This document shows positions 25,789-39,600 of a DNA stretch of 64,000 nt, one piece after another (the first letter of the stretch is position 1; every line of letters starts with the position of its first letter). The position numbers were made by a program, and so were the translations under genes. The notes under the pieces were generated by a model. That model had not been told where the DNA came from. It saw only the letters and a program-made list of their open reading frames with translations, and did no database searches. Source of the stretch: Anisakis pegreffii (Eukaryota > Nematoda > Chromadorea > Rhabditida > Anisakidae); contig JAPYMA010000798.1 of NCBI GenBank assembly GCA_035041965.1, forward strand, positions 1 to 64,000. Reading direction: 5' to 3'.

Positions 25789-27644
25789 CATCCATAGGTA
25801 GTAGTATTCTTATCTTATATAAATGATCATAATAATAAGTGATAATAACATTATTTATATATAAGTGATTCAAAATATCGCTATCAAATATTGAAGTAAG
25901 TCATTTATACATATTAAATTATATATTCTATATTTTACAAAATCCGAAATGACTTGTCATCAACCGGTCTCTGATCTTATTGTGAACCTACTCTCCTTCC
26001 GATCGATTCCTCATCGTCGTTCATTGTCCCGTTCCTGTACTTCTCCTTCTCCTCCTCCAATCGGCAATCACGGGTTGTGCATCTTCCATTCTTTGTTTCA
26101 TTTTCTGATTATTATTATTATTATTATTGTTCAGTTCATTATCAGTTCATTGTTTCTATTTGTTTATTTGTTTTATTGCGTGACTATATAGTTATCTATG
26201 TTCAACTCAGATCGATATTTTCTTTGTTCCTATTATTTCAGTCAAATTGTTCCGTTAAAAAACCACTTCAAAAACAATCTAGAGTTCTGCTGTTCTCTGC
26301 AAAATATGCTTTCGTTAGCGGTTTTTGCAGTAATTTTCGATTGCAATCTCCATCTTGAAAGCGGATCATCTGTTTAGTTTTTTTCATGGCGATGTGTGTG
26401 GTTTTAGGATGAGTGACTGATGCAGGAAAACTGAATTCAGTGGTAGGGAAAAAGATATCGGGAAAAAAATTCGGTCGGTCTGTGCATTTTGTTGTTTGCG
26501 TATTTGTTGGTATAATTGTTTTTGAAGGTATTTGCGTAACGTTACTTCGCGCGCGTCGTGTGTTGTTGTTGTTGGATTTTCTTAGAATTGCTGGAATTTA
26601 TGCGATATATATATGTGTATATTGCAGTGTTTTTGCCATTGTTTGAAAAACCTTGTATTATTACATTTATTATTTCGTTGTAATTTAAATTATTGTAAGC
26701 GTTATTGTACAATTGAATATAATTATGTATGATTTGATTATTGAAGTGTTTACGTGTTATGTTGTTTGTGTATTGTTATAGTTCGTAACGTTACGCAAAG
26801 TGTATTGTAATTGTTTCATTTGATTGTTCCGTTACGGCCACTATTAAGAGGACGCCTTCCGCGTGTTTCACAATCGATTCGTCTTTCCACACTTTTTGTG
26901 TCATTGGTAAATGTTTTTGTATATTTACCGATTCATTCGGAAATTTTTCTTCCCCACATTCACCTTATTGACGTTATTTTCGTGAGCAGTCATCGTTCTG
27001 AATCGTTTGGTACTGTTGTTAAAACTCATGGTGAAATTTCATAGGATTTATTTACTTCCGCCCCTCTCTCGCTTTTCAATTTTTCCGTTATTCAAACTGA
27101 GTCTTTCCACAGATTGGGTGGTGGATCAAGTAAGTATTCATTCAGTCAAAAAAATTTCAATTACTATTTGGTGTATGTTAATTATCCGTTTTTGCACAAG
27201 TTATTGTTTGAACACGGGCGCGTCGTTTGTGATTGTTATTTAATTAATGTTTAATTTGAAGTTTGTTTCGCGTTTTGACAAAAAAAAGAATCAATTTATC
27301 GTTTTCCTGTTGCACACTTACAAGAGGCAATAATTGTCTACTTGATGATTCTCGTCGTGTGAATAGCTGTGAAAATTCTCAGATTCGGAGTGTGTCGCGT
27401 CAGTTCTGGAACAGAACGTTAAGCATTGCGAATGGGCCCGTTAAGGGTCGGAATGCGTTCTGAAAATGAGACCAATTCATAAAATGCTATGTGGAAAAGT
27501 CAAAGTGTTAAGTGCCTCAAGAATAGTGAACAGTGGAGTTAATGAATCTGCCTCAAAACATTTGATATTTCAAGTTCAATAAGAGGTATTGAAAATCTTG
27601 CTCTAGAGATGATCGGATTCTTCAGCAGTTTTTTAGGAAAACGA
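25789..27644. other. 3' flank of the AUTS2-like gene, no gene recognised
   Basis: The T-rich plus-strand sequence after the TGA is likely 3' UTR and downstream flank. Stop codons are frequent, the open frames show no domain, and no clear AATAAA was found on the plus strand close to the stop. Confidence 0.5.
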
Positions 27645-28748
27645 GACAAGAACCTACTATTTCTACGTGTAACGCCAAGACCGAACGTAAAACCGGTCCA
27701 GAAATTCCTCAGTGGCGTGAAAGAAATTAATTTTCTGGAACAAAACAAGTATTTTTAGAACCTTATTTTTGCAGAAACAATATGAAACTCGGCAGTCAAA
27801 AACGAAAAGCACGAAAAAAATATTCTTCAGCGATTAAAAAAAAGGAATTTAGCAACAAGTTCAATTACTCATGAAAATGGAAGATGCAATAAACATTTGA
27901 GTAATTATCTCCGAGATGAACGCAAAAGCAATCATTCCATCAAAGTGATGGTTAATGAATAAGTAAAAATTCATCTGAGGGATGAATCGAGGGCATTAAG
28001 ATGCGACAGGTGCGTTAAGACTGAAATTCCCATTTTAGCATTTCAATCATTCACATCATAGGAAATGTTGTCGTTCATCACGCAAGAAATATTACATCAG
28101 TTGGAAAAACATTCATAAGCAAATGAATAAGAAGAAATTGTAAAAATTGAATAAATAAATCGATATCATCAAATTCACAAATACTAGATCGTCCAATACA
28201 AGACCAATGATTTTATCTGTCATATCGAAGAGCTCATCAATTCATATTGCTCATGAGAAAGCATACCAGCCAGCATATACGAGATGTTTGTGACTTCTTC
28301 AAACTGACTTGTTCAGGCCTAAACGAACTAAAGATATTCAGAAAACAGAATAAATTCTGTGAGCGAGCAGTGTTCAGTTATCCAAGTAGAAATCCACCAT
28401 CACTGGCGTTTCGTCTTGACAAAACAACACCAAATATTACTTTCTGTCAATCAATCCCCAATGTTGATGAGTAGCGATGTCAGCCAATATATTGAAGAAT
28501 TTTTTGACTAAACAGACTTGTTCAGGCCCAGATGAGCTAATGATACTCACATTAGAAAATAGGAGAAAAAAGAGTGCTGCGATGAACTAATCGTATTTAC
28601 ATACCCAAATGAAAAACACCATAACAATGGTGTTCTGTCATAACATAACAACTGCACGAAACAGTAATTTCCCGACCATCTGGGTAATTTCACCACGACA
28701 CCCCCAAATTACCTAAAACGGGTAATTTTACCCCTATGAGAACCACTG
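27645..28748. mobile_element. hAT-type element copy 2, left end missing
   Basis: Interior blocks match the element at 15161-15984, for example CCGGTCCAGAAATTCCT and TGAGTAATTATCTCCGAGAT, and the right end is CTATGAGAACCACTG. The left terminal repeat is not found, so the copy is truncated or diverged before about 27645. It carries roughly 280 bp of interior sequence that the first copy lacks, so it may be closer to the parent element. Confidence 0.8.
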
Positions 28749-28912
28749 TTCCATACAAATATTTTACAAATGTGTTCTACATTCTACAAATACAAATATC
28801 TGAGCAACACAACACTACTTCGACAGTTCTACTGCCCCAGGAAGTTTACTCAGAATAAACCTATCAAGCAGCAACCAACCATTATTCAGATAAATTTTCT
28901 CTCAAATTCCGT

Positions 28913-28993
28913 CTCGTTCAGATTTTGTGGATAAAATTTAAGAACTAGAAAAAAAATCTAGTTCTTAAATTTTATCCACAAAATCTGAACGAG
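28913..28993. repeat. Perfect 37-bp inverted repeat (hairpin) with A7 loop
   Basis: Arms 28913-28949 and 28957-28993 are exact reverse complements around seven A residues. The right arm is followed by a further copy of GAGTTCTTAAATTTTA. It lies where plus-strand and minus-strand genes converge. Confidence 0.95.
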
Positions 28994-31075
28994 TTCTTAA
29001 ATTTTACACACAAAACACTCATCGGTTATTCATTTTCGCTGTGTTATTTCGGATCTTATCAGCAATTCTTGTTCAACGATGGACGGTAAAAAACGCTAGG
29101 AGGCGGTGATGAAAACTTGTTGAGAGTTAAACCAGCTGAACTTCAGAGAACGATAACGAATCGAACTTTGGAAATTAAATTTTAAACCATTAAGAAGTAA
29201 AAAGTCGGTGAAGTATGTTTGATGTTTGCGCATCATTTTCGCTGATGAGTGCATGTCATGTAAGGTGATGATGCAATGGAAGGCCATAGAAGATCTCCGA
29301 ATGATAAAAAAATAAATTCCAATGCAATGACAGTGAGCGGTTGGTTTGCCGATCGCATAGAGCAAACAATTCAAACCGCTTATCGTTAGTGTCCAAAGAG
29401 CAATCCAAACCTCTCATATGGTGCCAGACTCAATCTACAATTCAACCCATTCTCTTTCGATTCATCTTATAAAAGCTGAGAGAATTCTCGAACATTGGAG
29501 TGCGTATCACTAAAATAAATTTAATGTCACCAAATGAAAATAAATTCACGAACAAATCAGATATGAACATCACTCAAAACATTAAATTTTTATTAAGAAT
29601 CAATCTTGCAATAAAACAGTTCATGTTGATAAAATATGATAATCATAATACAATATTATATTCATAAATGTATGATAACATTAATGAAATTCGCTGCTTT
29701 CCGCCGTCAAATTGCACATAACCGAAACCTGAAAATAAATAACGTTTCATAAACTTTACAGTTTATCATATCAAAACGATAATATAAATCGTATAATAAT
29801 ATAAACCGAGTCGCAATCAGAATCAAATTTTCATAAAATAATCAACTGAAACAATTCTGATTTATTCTCTGATTTATAATCGAACCTTCTACTCATTTAT
29901 AAACAGCATTTCATTTCACTTTAATCGATTCCCACGTCGATCGGACACTCAAAACTTTTGCAGTTATCAGATAACAACAAATCGTTTAATGAAACAATAC
30001 ACGAAAATTTGATCACGAGAGATTTCACTTCACCAGTTCAATTTCTCATCTTATACTCATTCTTTTCCAATGTCCCAAAACGAAACCAATCTTGCTTTCT
30101 TATCTTTCTATCTATTCAGTTATTATACATCCACCATATCAGACTCTAATCGTGAATAATAAATCCCATTACATTGTTCACTGATTATACTTTAATTCAG
30201 TTTTAATCACTTAACGTATTACTAACCAATCAATTGATCACGATTCTACTAAAAGTTGTTGGTCAAACAAAAATTTTGTTCTGCTTATTGGTCAATGCTC
30301 ATTGTAAAGGATGCATTTTGATTGAGGTACAAAACTAATTTTGTACATGCTCGCTTTCATATTCGATAATATCACCTAAATGATTAATATTCATAACAGC
30401 ATAGATACTGATAACAAGCTGATAAGCTTGTTCACCGCTCTTTCACTGGTGAATTCAGTCGACCTGCTGCACATGTTCCTATTGAAATTCAACGCGTTAC
30501 CAAGCTTGGCTTATCCAATTTACACAATTCGATTGTATGAAGTAAATTTGTCTTCAATTGCTTAATTCAATTTATCAAGCAGTCATTTTATTCAGTCGTT
30601 ATTTTATATCCAAAAGGTAACACTAAAAGTTGAACAGAAACGTATCACGTTGGATTGGAGTCATTCACGCTCCAGTTCCTTGAAGTTCAAGCTGATTTAC
30701 TTTCTTCTTTCAATTTTTATTTGCTATCAAGGGATTTTCAATACCGATGCGAATTCGCCATTTGCAGAGATGTTTTTGAACAACGGATATTTCAGATGAA
30801 CTACTTACGAACTGAAGCGTACAATTTGACTCAATAAATGCATATCAGCATCAGATATACATACTTCAAACAATAGCAGTTTAATATTTTCAAGCAACCA
30901 ATCTTGAAGTAAACCGGAATTTAGTCACTGAATCGCTCTAACAATTCCTCTCAACCATTTCAAATACGAATGAGCATTTCATTAACTAAAAGAAATAATA
31001 TCCTAGTAATTATCAGCGAATAGTGAGATGAAATGAGTGAATATGGTGGAAAGAAAATGAACTGTTGCTCATTGG
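28994..31075. other. Intergenic, no gene recognised
   Basis: AT-rich sequence in which the plus-strand T excess gives way to A excess. The short frames show no domain, and I found no RNA gene or repeat of note. Confidence 0.6.
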
Positions 31076-31459
31076 TCACTGATTCAGAAGGATGACAACT
31101 ACAAGGTGTACGATAATGAAAATGAACGCTCGTTCATGTTTAATGCCAGAATTACACAGATTTCGATCACAACAACAAACTTCGGTCAGAATTGTCATAT
31201 TGATTTCGCACGCAGCTCTCTTACACCGATGACCGCCGTCACAATCGCGTTCGATCGAGTGTTCATTCGAATCAAATTTATAAACCTTCTTACAATAAAC
31301 TGTTGATTTAGAGCAAACAACTTCAAGTTCTTTTCCTTGCAATGTATTGTAAAACGCATTGCCAGTTTCAGTTGACGAAACGCATTTGAGTGCCATCAGA
31401 ATATTTGTTGTCATCGTTGTGCATAGCAGCATTATTAGAATAAAAAGCATGCTTTCCAC
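31076..31459 (-). CDS. ET-module / Ly6-like secreted or GPI-anchored protein
   Basis: This is a single-exon gene of 127 residues starting at ATG 31459. Residues 1-23 form a hydrophobic signal peptide. The mature part holds Cys at 26, 49, 56, 73, 79, 84, 95, 96, 97 and 102, ending in CCCDRNLCN, the hallmark C-terminal motif of the nematode ET module and of three-finger Ly6 folds. A sequon (N87-M-T) precedes it. Residues 111-127 are hydrophobic up to the stop, as expected for a GPI-attachment signal. Such proteins are exported and often displayed at the cell surface, but no specific ligand can be assigned. It is unusual here in having no intron; I saw no clear SL acceptor directly before the ATG. 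Confidence 0.8.
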   Translation of the reverse strand: MESMLFILIMLLCTTMTTNILMALKCVSSTETGNAFYNTLQGKELEVVCSKSTVYCKKVYKFDSNEHSIERDCDGGHRCKRAACEINMTILTEVCCCDRNLCNSGIKHERAFIFIIVHLVVVILLNQ

Positions 31460-32316
31460 TTCAACAATATGAATCTTCTCAAAATAAACGAGAAAACCGT
31501 CCCGAGAATTAACACGCTAATAAAACAAATGTTTTGTGCTTGAGACGATTTTCTCAATTTGAAATATGCAAATTTGATAGGATACGCGTTGTGGCGATTA
31601 AAAGCGAGAGATAAATGATCAATCGTTATGTGCGATTATCAAAAGCATTTAAAATGGATGCAATGCGCAAACGACACCTAACAATTCATTCAAATCCTAA
31701 TTGTAAATTATTAAGAAATACTGATTATAATTTCTATTTTATGAAAACCTGCAAATCCTATGTTCAACATGTTATCAACATCAAAAACAATAAAATGAAA
31801 CATTATATTCGTTTATCAGTGGTATCATCTTATGAGATGGTCTCATCAGGTCTTATCAGTGTCATGGTATTATGAGATGGTATTATCAGTGGTATCATCA
31901 TCAGGTCCGCGATAGCAAATACAGTAAACTTCATGGTTGAATGCAAAGAAACATAAAGAAGTGGTGGAAAAAATATTTATTGCAGAGTTAAAAAACCGAA
32001 AGAGATCTTAACGCGAAAATGCGATAATTTGACAAGATGCATTGAACTCAATCATTTTTATATACACACATTTATGATATCAAAATTAATCACTATGAAA
32101 ATCTGAATACAAATGGTTAAAACTTTCGGAGAATCATTCAAAAATTCAAATAAACGCGAATCAAACAAAATAAATCGCATTCACTGGGGAAAAAATGAAG
32201 AGGATAAGGATAAGATAAATAATTAACGTTTTTGATGAATGTTTTAGAGAGATGGAAATACAATTAAAAAAAGGAATGACAGTTGGACGGAAGAGATTGA
32301 ATGAAAGAATAAGTTA
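31460..32316. other. Intergenic, with short direct repeats
   Basis: No gene is seen. At about 31810-31910 there are repeated TATCAGTGGTATCATC and TTATGAGATGGT units in direct orientation. Confidence 0.5.
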
Positions 32317-32556
32317 TTATAGATCGAGATGGAAAGCGTTCAGAAGATAAACAATGAGTCGGGGATATTTCTGTGCATTGTCAAATATGGCCACTAACAA
32401 ACGTAGCCAAATCTAAGCCAACACTTGCTCGACATTCCAAATAGAATTTCTGTCGCGACCAATTTGGTCTACTTCGCCGTAAACATTCTTCACGTACATA
32501 CATGAAGCGGCTCCATTATTCGGAAGGTGCCAACCGCACGAGAACCAACACGATCG
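32317..32556 (-). CDS. Candidate terminal exon (partial), unknown product
   Basis: After a good minus-strand acceptor (ACTTCTCAG at 32557-32565), a frame runs 79 codons to TAA. It opens RSCWFSCGWHLPNNGAASCM and contains four Cys and three Trp, then an amphipathic stretch ending LNAFHLDL. The DNA is locally GC-richer than its surroundings. No domain is recognised. It starts on a codon boundary, and the last supported exon of the upstream TOG gene (33635) ends on one, so it could be that gene's last exon; it could equally be a piece of another gene or a chance frame. Confidence 0.35.
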
Positions 32557-33634
32557 CTGAGAAGTGAACAACGAAATGCAAAGAAACAATCAAAAACACC
32601 AAAAAGCATTTGAAGATAAATGATAGCATGAAAATAACACAAGAAGGAATGAAACGGATACAGCATGAATGGGAATGTAAGAAATGATAGCTAAAAGGAA
32701 GGAAAACGATAGCAGAACTCTAATTCAACAATATAAACTACTCAGTCATTATCTTTCACATCACGTAAATACAACATACAATTGATGGTTAAAGAATGAT
32801 TTGAACTGATATTTATTGTGGAAGTTTCCACATAACTTTACATTTGCTCTATGATAGCATTCCAAAAAGAATCGACGACAACTGAAATCAAATACAAATA
32901 TTTGAACAAAAAACAAAAACCACATAAAACGTCTGTCTTCCGGACAAACACATTTTACAACCTCTACTGTTTACATGAATTATTACAGATCGTAAGAATA
33001 TACGTAAGAAAATTGAACCGTTGCGTTAACAATGAGACTGTCACTTTATGACAAAGACGAACTGAAATCATTCAATTTGAGAACAACACAAAGATTTGAG
33101 ATAATTTGTTCGAATGAACTAATGAGGGATCACATTATAATTCAAAAAAGTTTTCGCATGAAAAAAAGCAGGAACATCACGTCATAATTCTCAAAATAAT
33201 CGATTCTCAAAACACGAGAATAAACATAAAACTTTGGGACAAAACTGGGTCAAAACAATTCGGGATGCGTCCTTATTTTCGTTACGCTACGCGATTCAGC
33301 AAAAAGTTGTGTATTCTCGATCGAATCGCTGATTTGACCACTCACGCCTGACGGACCCATTATAGCAATTCAACTTATTCAAATGCGTGGAATGAATGGG
33401 AATGTTCAATATTAAGAAAGACATATTGCATAATGAAAATTACGTTATGAAAACACACGAGAAGTGCGTTCAAAGGAACCACGGCACCATACAAAGGCCG
33501 AAATAATATTCCAATGGAGAAATCAATTGAGTGAAGCAGTTCGTGAAACGAAAACGTTCGATAGTCAAAAAATTGACTGATTATTGTCGTGCAGATGAAG
33601 GCAACGGTAAACGACTGCCGTGGTAAGATTTTAC

Positions 33635-36600
33635 CGGATGTGATGAGACGGAACAATGAGAAGATAAATTCGGACGATGCGGTAATTTGTTCGCGTTTTG
33701 ATCGGATTCGTGAATATCATTTGATGGATTGTACTGAAAACGCATCATCTTAGTCATGCATCGACGATGACCGCGTGAAAATAAATCAGCAATACAATTC
33801 ACTAATAAGCACACTCACAAGCGTTCAGAATATAAACTTACCCTACTGACAGGCGCCGTTATTGGACGATTGGAGAGGGAAGCGTTTGTCGTCGATAGGG
33901 GAGCATTTTTGGTGAGTAAACGAACGGGCCCTGAAAGTGTACTGTTTATAGAAGTTCCGATTTGAGATGAGTGAATATTTCTGGTTACGTCGAAACTACT
34001 CTAAATGATCGCCACCCAAATTCCCTAATGTAGAAAATCAGATTCTGATATCTTGAAAGACGTCACCTGCTCCTCTCGCTGATGAGTATCCACTCGTTGT
34101 TGCATTCTGTGGTACTGAACGTCCGGCTGAAGGATTTCTGACACGACTGCGATCTGAAAATTCCACAAATAAAACTCATTCATTCACAAGTGCACCCGAG
34201 GAAATCTGTACCAGAGAATGGAATTTGAAAATGAATAACTGCGGAATTGGTTAAAAAAACGGTGCAGTTATGAAAGCCTCAAATTCATCAACTGACAATC
34301 CTTGTTCTGCGCTTTTGATTGCTCGGCTGCACGCCTTTGCGCAAGTCTGGCAATGTGCTCCTCAACGCCTCGTGCTTGAGAGGCCATCACGACGTGATGG
34401 CTTCGAGCTGATTGTGGTGCTGATGCAACATTGTGACGAATGTCACCAGCAGATGGCATCTAAACAAATATCAACAGTCAATTCGCACATTCATTCATTT
34501 GCAGCTCTCATGAGTAGTTCATTTATTCGTTTTCAAGTAATTTAATGGAATATTATACACTAAAATTTATTTTCAGCTTGAACACAACAAAACTGAATTC
34601 AAAAGCCATATAATTTTGATACAAAACAAAAGAAAACAAATATGATTCGATTACCTTTCTCGGCCCTGATGCGAAATTATATTGCTGAGGTGTTTGTGTG
34701 GCATTACCGTTTGTTAGAGGACTGACAGCGCGATTGATTGATGAACTAGCCCTTCTTGGATGAGCAGACAAATGTGGAGTGCTAACCGATGATGATATAT
34801 TCGTTTTTGGTGTTCCTCCTCCTTTACGAGCTGCCATCATACGTGCGAGATGTTGATCTTGTGCACGCTGCACAAACAATTTTAATTAATAGTCACAAAC
34901 GGAAAGAAATTTGAAGACATCAAAAACAAAACAACAAAATGAAGAGACGATCATGAAGGTTTGTTGCTTAAAAGCTTCAAATGATGTGCTCTGAGATTAT
35001 TCTCCACAGAGATGAATAAATTTAATGACAGCTTAATTATATTCCACTTAATAAAAAAAAGTTTATTTCGCAGAAATTCGTTGACATTGTTTCTTCAACA
35101 ATGCTTTTGATCATATACCAGTCAACTGACAAATTACGATAGTTTCTGTTCACACAAACAATCACAACTCCTGTCAACTTGCTTACGAATGTATACATAA
35201 TCTCTCACTCAACTCGAAAAAATTTCCTTTAAATTGAGCAAAGCCCAAAAAAAATTCCACACAAAAAGTAACTGAATAAGATTATTAATGTAAGGGCTCT
35301 TCGAAGGAAAAGCGAATTACCGTATTTTGCTGCGGTCGTTTGTTATGACCAATTGCAGTTGCAGGTTTACGTGCTGAATCTTTGCCGCATTCGGTTGTTT
35401 TGCTCACGTTCTTTGGGGCTGCAGTCGTTTCTGAACTGTCCGTTGCTTTCAACAGTTTTAATATCGCATCACTTGCCGCATCACCGCATTCTTTGACCAC
35501 TTTCGCATGTTGTTCTTTCACCTGTAAACACTCAGGCAATAATCACTGATTGTCATCAGTACAGTTGATTTCTTCAATAAAGCTGCATGCGAGATTTTTC
35601 ATCGAATTCACCATCAAAGCGACACGGAAGAAAACTTGGGATAGAAATTCCTGTGAACAACTTCGCTTTGAAGATTACTTCACGAATTTGCTCTTTTGGT
35701 AACACATTTTATAAAATCGACGACCGTATTCATTCTCTCTTCAAAAACAGAACAAAAATAAAAATTAAGGAGTGTGATGCACGTAAACCAAGTGATTTAT
35801 CGAACGAAAAAGGCAAAAGGAAGAACCGGAACGCTGAAGCTAAAAAAAAAAAACTGAGTTAACAACGAAATTAAATGAACGAATGCGAAATTAAATGAAC
35901 AATTTGCCTTAGCCATTCGGATGTTATCATTAACAATATCACTGAATAAGGCATTCAATTGCCTTTCAGTCAGCGATTTCATTGCCGCTCCAAGTAAACA
36001 ATACGACGCATCACGTACTTCTGTGTCTGGATCTGTTGTCAACTGAAAAGAATGTCACAACTCATTATCTATATCCATAAATTAGAATGATGATTTGAGC
36101 AAAACAATTTCATTTCTATCATATACAATAGTAAGCGATTGCTAGTCTTTTCTAATAGAATCTCCGGTTTTAACAAGCTTTTTTTTTTCAGTCAAACTCC
36201 TTTTCAGTTAAACTTGCTGCGCAAAATTTTAAAAAAATCAAGTTGAAAAGCAGATTAAAATCAAAATGGCAATTTCTAAGATTAACGATCGAAACTCAAT
36301 CACAAACAGTGAAATGACAAATTGTACGAGCATAAAAGAAACTATGTAAGGTATTGTCCAAGACTGTAAAAAAATGATAATCATGAAGTGCGTAGAATTC
36401 ACTGAATTCACTGATACCTTGTTGATTTGAGGTGCTAATGAGCTGAATTGATCTGGGAAAGTTTTGGCGCTGTGCTGTTTCAGAAGTCTAGCCATGAAGA
36501 GTGCTGTCTGTGATTTTATCTGTGGATTCACCTGCGCCATCGCTGCGCTCACTTCATCAACATACGATGACAGCGGTGTCTGAATGCTTTTAGAAAATTC

Positions 36601-39600
36601 ACTGAATTATTGCGAAATCAATCTGACTTATATCGCAACAAATCATGCCGAAACACTCAAATTAAACTTTCACAAAACTTTATAAGGAATCTTAACAGTT
36701 TTCTAAGAATATCACTGAACGCTCATCATCAGTTCATAGAATATGTAGCATAGACAATCGACGGACTCAATCGAACAACGGCTCAGCCAACTCACAATGA
36801 CTGCAATACTATCGACCAATTCGATGAGTGGCTCACGAAGGACGGTTTTCTTCTCTTTGAACTTTTGCAAGGCGCTTTTCATCACCTGAAAAAAAATCGT
36901 TGCCAAAAATTGGCTACACATCGCAAAATATCAGTCTCATTTTGATAATCACGTTAAGATATCAATGTTGATCCTCGATAAGAGCCAGTCTGCATGATTC
37001 AGAACCATTTTCTGTTCCAAATTTGAAGTTCGAAACGTTGATACTACTTTTTCAATAGAATGTATATGTGTATCTTACGGATTACCGCATGAATTGAGGG
37101 CGAAAACGATGAAAAAATCGACTAAAACAAGCGAACCAAAGATGCGAATGGTGAAAATTTGAAACGAATTCCATTGGCCAATCCTTTCAAACATTTCGTT
37201 GACATTGCTGCTACATTCACGTTAACATCTTTGGCCAATACCTGCGGAAAAAAGAATATTGCTTCGATTCGTTACTAAAGTTGATGCGAGATTATGATAA
37301 TAAACGAAACATAATGAATATTATCATTTCTTCTATGCAGAATGAATTTCAAAACATCAATTAGTTATAAGCAAAATCAATCGAACTTCGTCCATAACAT
37401 TAAATTCCATTTTTTCTCACTATCTCTAATTTAGCAACAAATTCAATGGCCTTATTTTGTGCATAAAACTTGAAAAACGATTCAAATACAACCATGAAAT
37501 TACCTTCGCTAACGTTACCACAATCTCTCCATAATCTTCTTTACTGCTTAAACGTTCACTTTTCGTTAGAATTCCATTGAGATCCTCAAAAACAAAATTG
37601 AAAAATGGTGAAAAAAAAACATAGTTAAAACTGCAAATAATCAATGCATTTTGGAAAAATGACTGATAAAATCAATGATACTCATCTGCTCAATACTTTC
37701 TCGTTTGTGGCCGTACAATCATCCAAATTAAATAAGCAACGTTCATACAAACATTTAGTTTTGATGCAGAAGTTAAAGGTATTTGAAACAGAATACATCG
37801 TTAATACATAGAAAATACATCGTTACTCAGATGGAAGTATTAGAAAATGGTTATATGACGTTACAGCTCAATCAAGTGTAACATTTGCTGCTCTCTGCGA
37901 ATGTCTACTTGCTATACAAATAAATACCTCAAGCGCTTTTAACCGATCTTTCCACTGTTTTGAAGTAACCATCTCACTGAAATCTTTCGGTAGTTTTTCC
38001 AAAATTCCCACTTCCTCCAGCAACTCCCATGGATCAATTGCTAATGTTGTTGGTGCGTTTGATACGCCGTTTTCTTTTTCCTGGAAACGACCTAACTAAA
38101 ATTTTGGTAATTTTGGTAAACGACCTAAAATTATCTTATTCTAGAATGAAGTTCCAAATTCGCATTAAATTTGCTGCTTTTAATGCGAATCACATGCAAT
38201 GAATCTCTTTTTACGACGCTCCAAAGTCTGAATATCGTTGATAGGTTCACCTTATCACCACTCAAATTGTTCTGATCATCGTGTTGATCATCGCTCTGAG
38301 CTCCTGCAGATTTCGCCAACTCTTCAGCTTCGGCCACAGCCTTTTCGTGGTATTCATTAACCTTCTTCTGTTTGACCTTATCATCGACCCAGCCCTTTAT
38401 CAACGCTGATGTTGTCTTCTCACCGATAAGTCGCATCACACCAGCACACGCCATACACGCTGCATCTCGTACGTCCGCATCACCATCACAAATATGCTGC
38501 AATCATTCACTCAAATTGTTCAATCGACAACCAACTTGCACTATTATTTACACAAGAAGAATGCATTAGGAGCTGAATGAAAATCAATCGGAAGTTCGGA
38601 TAATACAGTTGCGCATGAATTTATAGAGCATAAATGATTTCATGTTTTTCTATAATCATCAGATTTGTAAAATATTCATAATAGTCAAAAGTTTATGAGC
38701 AAATTGAACAAGTTGGAAAACGATGAATGCAAAAGGGATGAGAGCAAAATCAGTTAGTGTCGTAGTTAGAATTTTTTCTGCGTGGCAGAAGCAAAATGGT
38801 CTGGCTCCAAAAAATAGCCGAATTTTAGAGCAGGTTTTTCCAAGTTTATTTTTTCTTCCTTCTCCCTCCTCTTTTCCTCCCCCCCCCCTATTGCTTCCAT
38901 TTCCTTCTCCCTCTTCTCTGCTTTTCTTTTCCCGTTTCCCATTCTTTCTCTTTTTTCTTCCACTCTCCAAGGGTAATTGCGCTCCACTTGGCTACACCAC
39001 TGAGCTTAGCTTTCCAAGATCAAAAGGTAAGAGCATTCAACAAATGCAGTTGTTTACCTGCGCTATGAAAGGTGCCATATTGGTGATGAAGTCATTCGGT
39101 GGATTCGTTTGCGTATAATGCAAAAGAGTACGATATATCCAGCGATCGATATTCGCCTTAATATCAGGATTGACACTCTTCTTCTCGAATACTTCTGTTA
39201 ACGAAGCCACGAAACAATCCGCGTGAGACTAAAATTTATTGATTTATACTTACAACGATACTGTTGCGATTGCTGTCTCAAACAGTAGCATTATGCACGT
39301 TATATCAACGAATTTCATAGATTGCTGAAAGTGAATATTGCGATACTCAACCACAAAAATTAGCGAAAGAGTCAATTCAGCACAAAAATTAATGGAATTA
39401 ACAACACAAGAGAGTGGATAATTAAATAAAACTGAAATCTGAACTCGCTCGATCTCCATTGAAACAAATTCACTATAGAACACTTACTGTTGATGCAACT
39501 GTGTCAACGCATTCATTAAGTGCTTCACGCACTGATGTTTTCTTATCTTTGAACTTCTCGAAAACAATTGTCATAAACTGAAAACACTTGATGAAATGAA

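Noticed and set aside
33276..33350. Possible minus-strand exon ending GGC/GTGAGT (MGPSG)
   Set aside because: The donor is excellent but no acceptor upstream keeps an open frame from the preceding TOG-gene exon; it could not be placed in a gene.
34268..34459. Exon 14 of the TOG gene read through to a stop at 34268 as the C-terminus
   Set aside because: Splicing at AAG GAT T/GTCAGT joins in frame to three further exons with basic Ser/Arg-rich coding and good splice sites, so termination here is the less likely reading.
38723..39118. 131-codon Pro/Phe/Ser-rich plus-strand frame
   Set aside because: Created by the homopyrimidine tract of a putative MITE and the antisense of a TOG exon.
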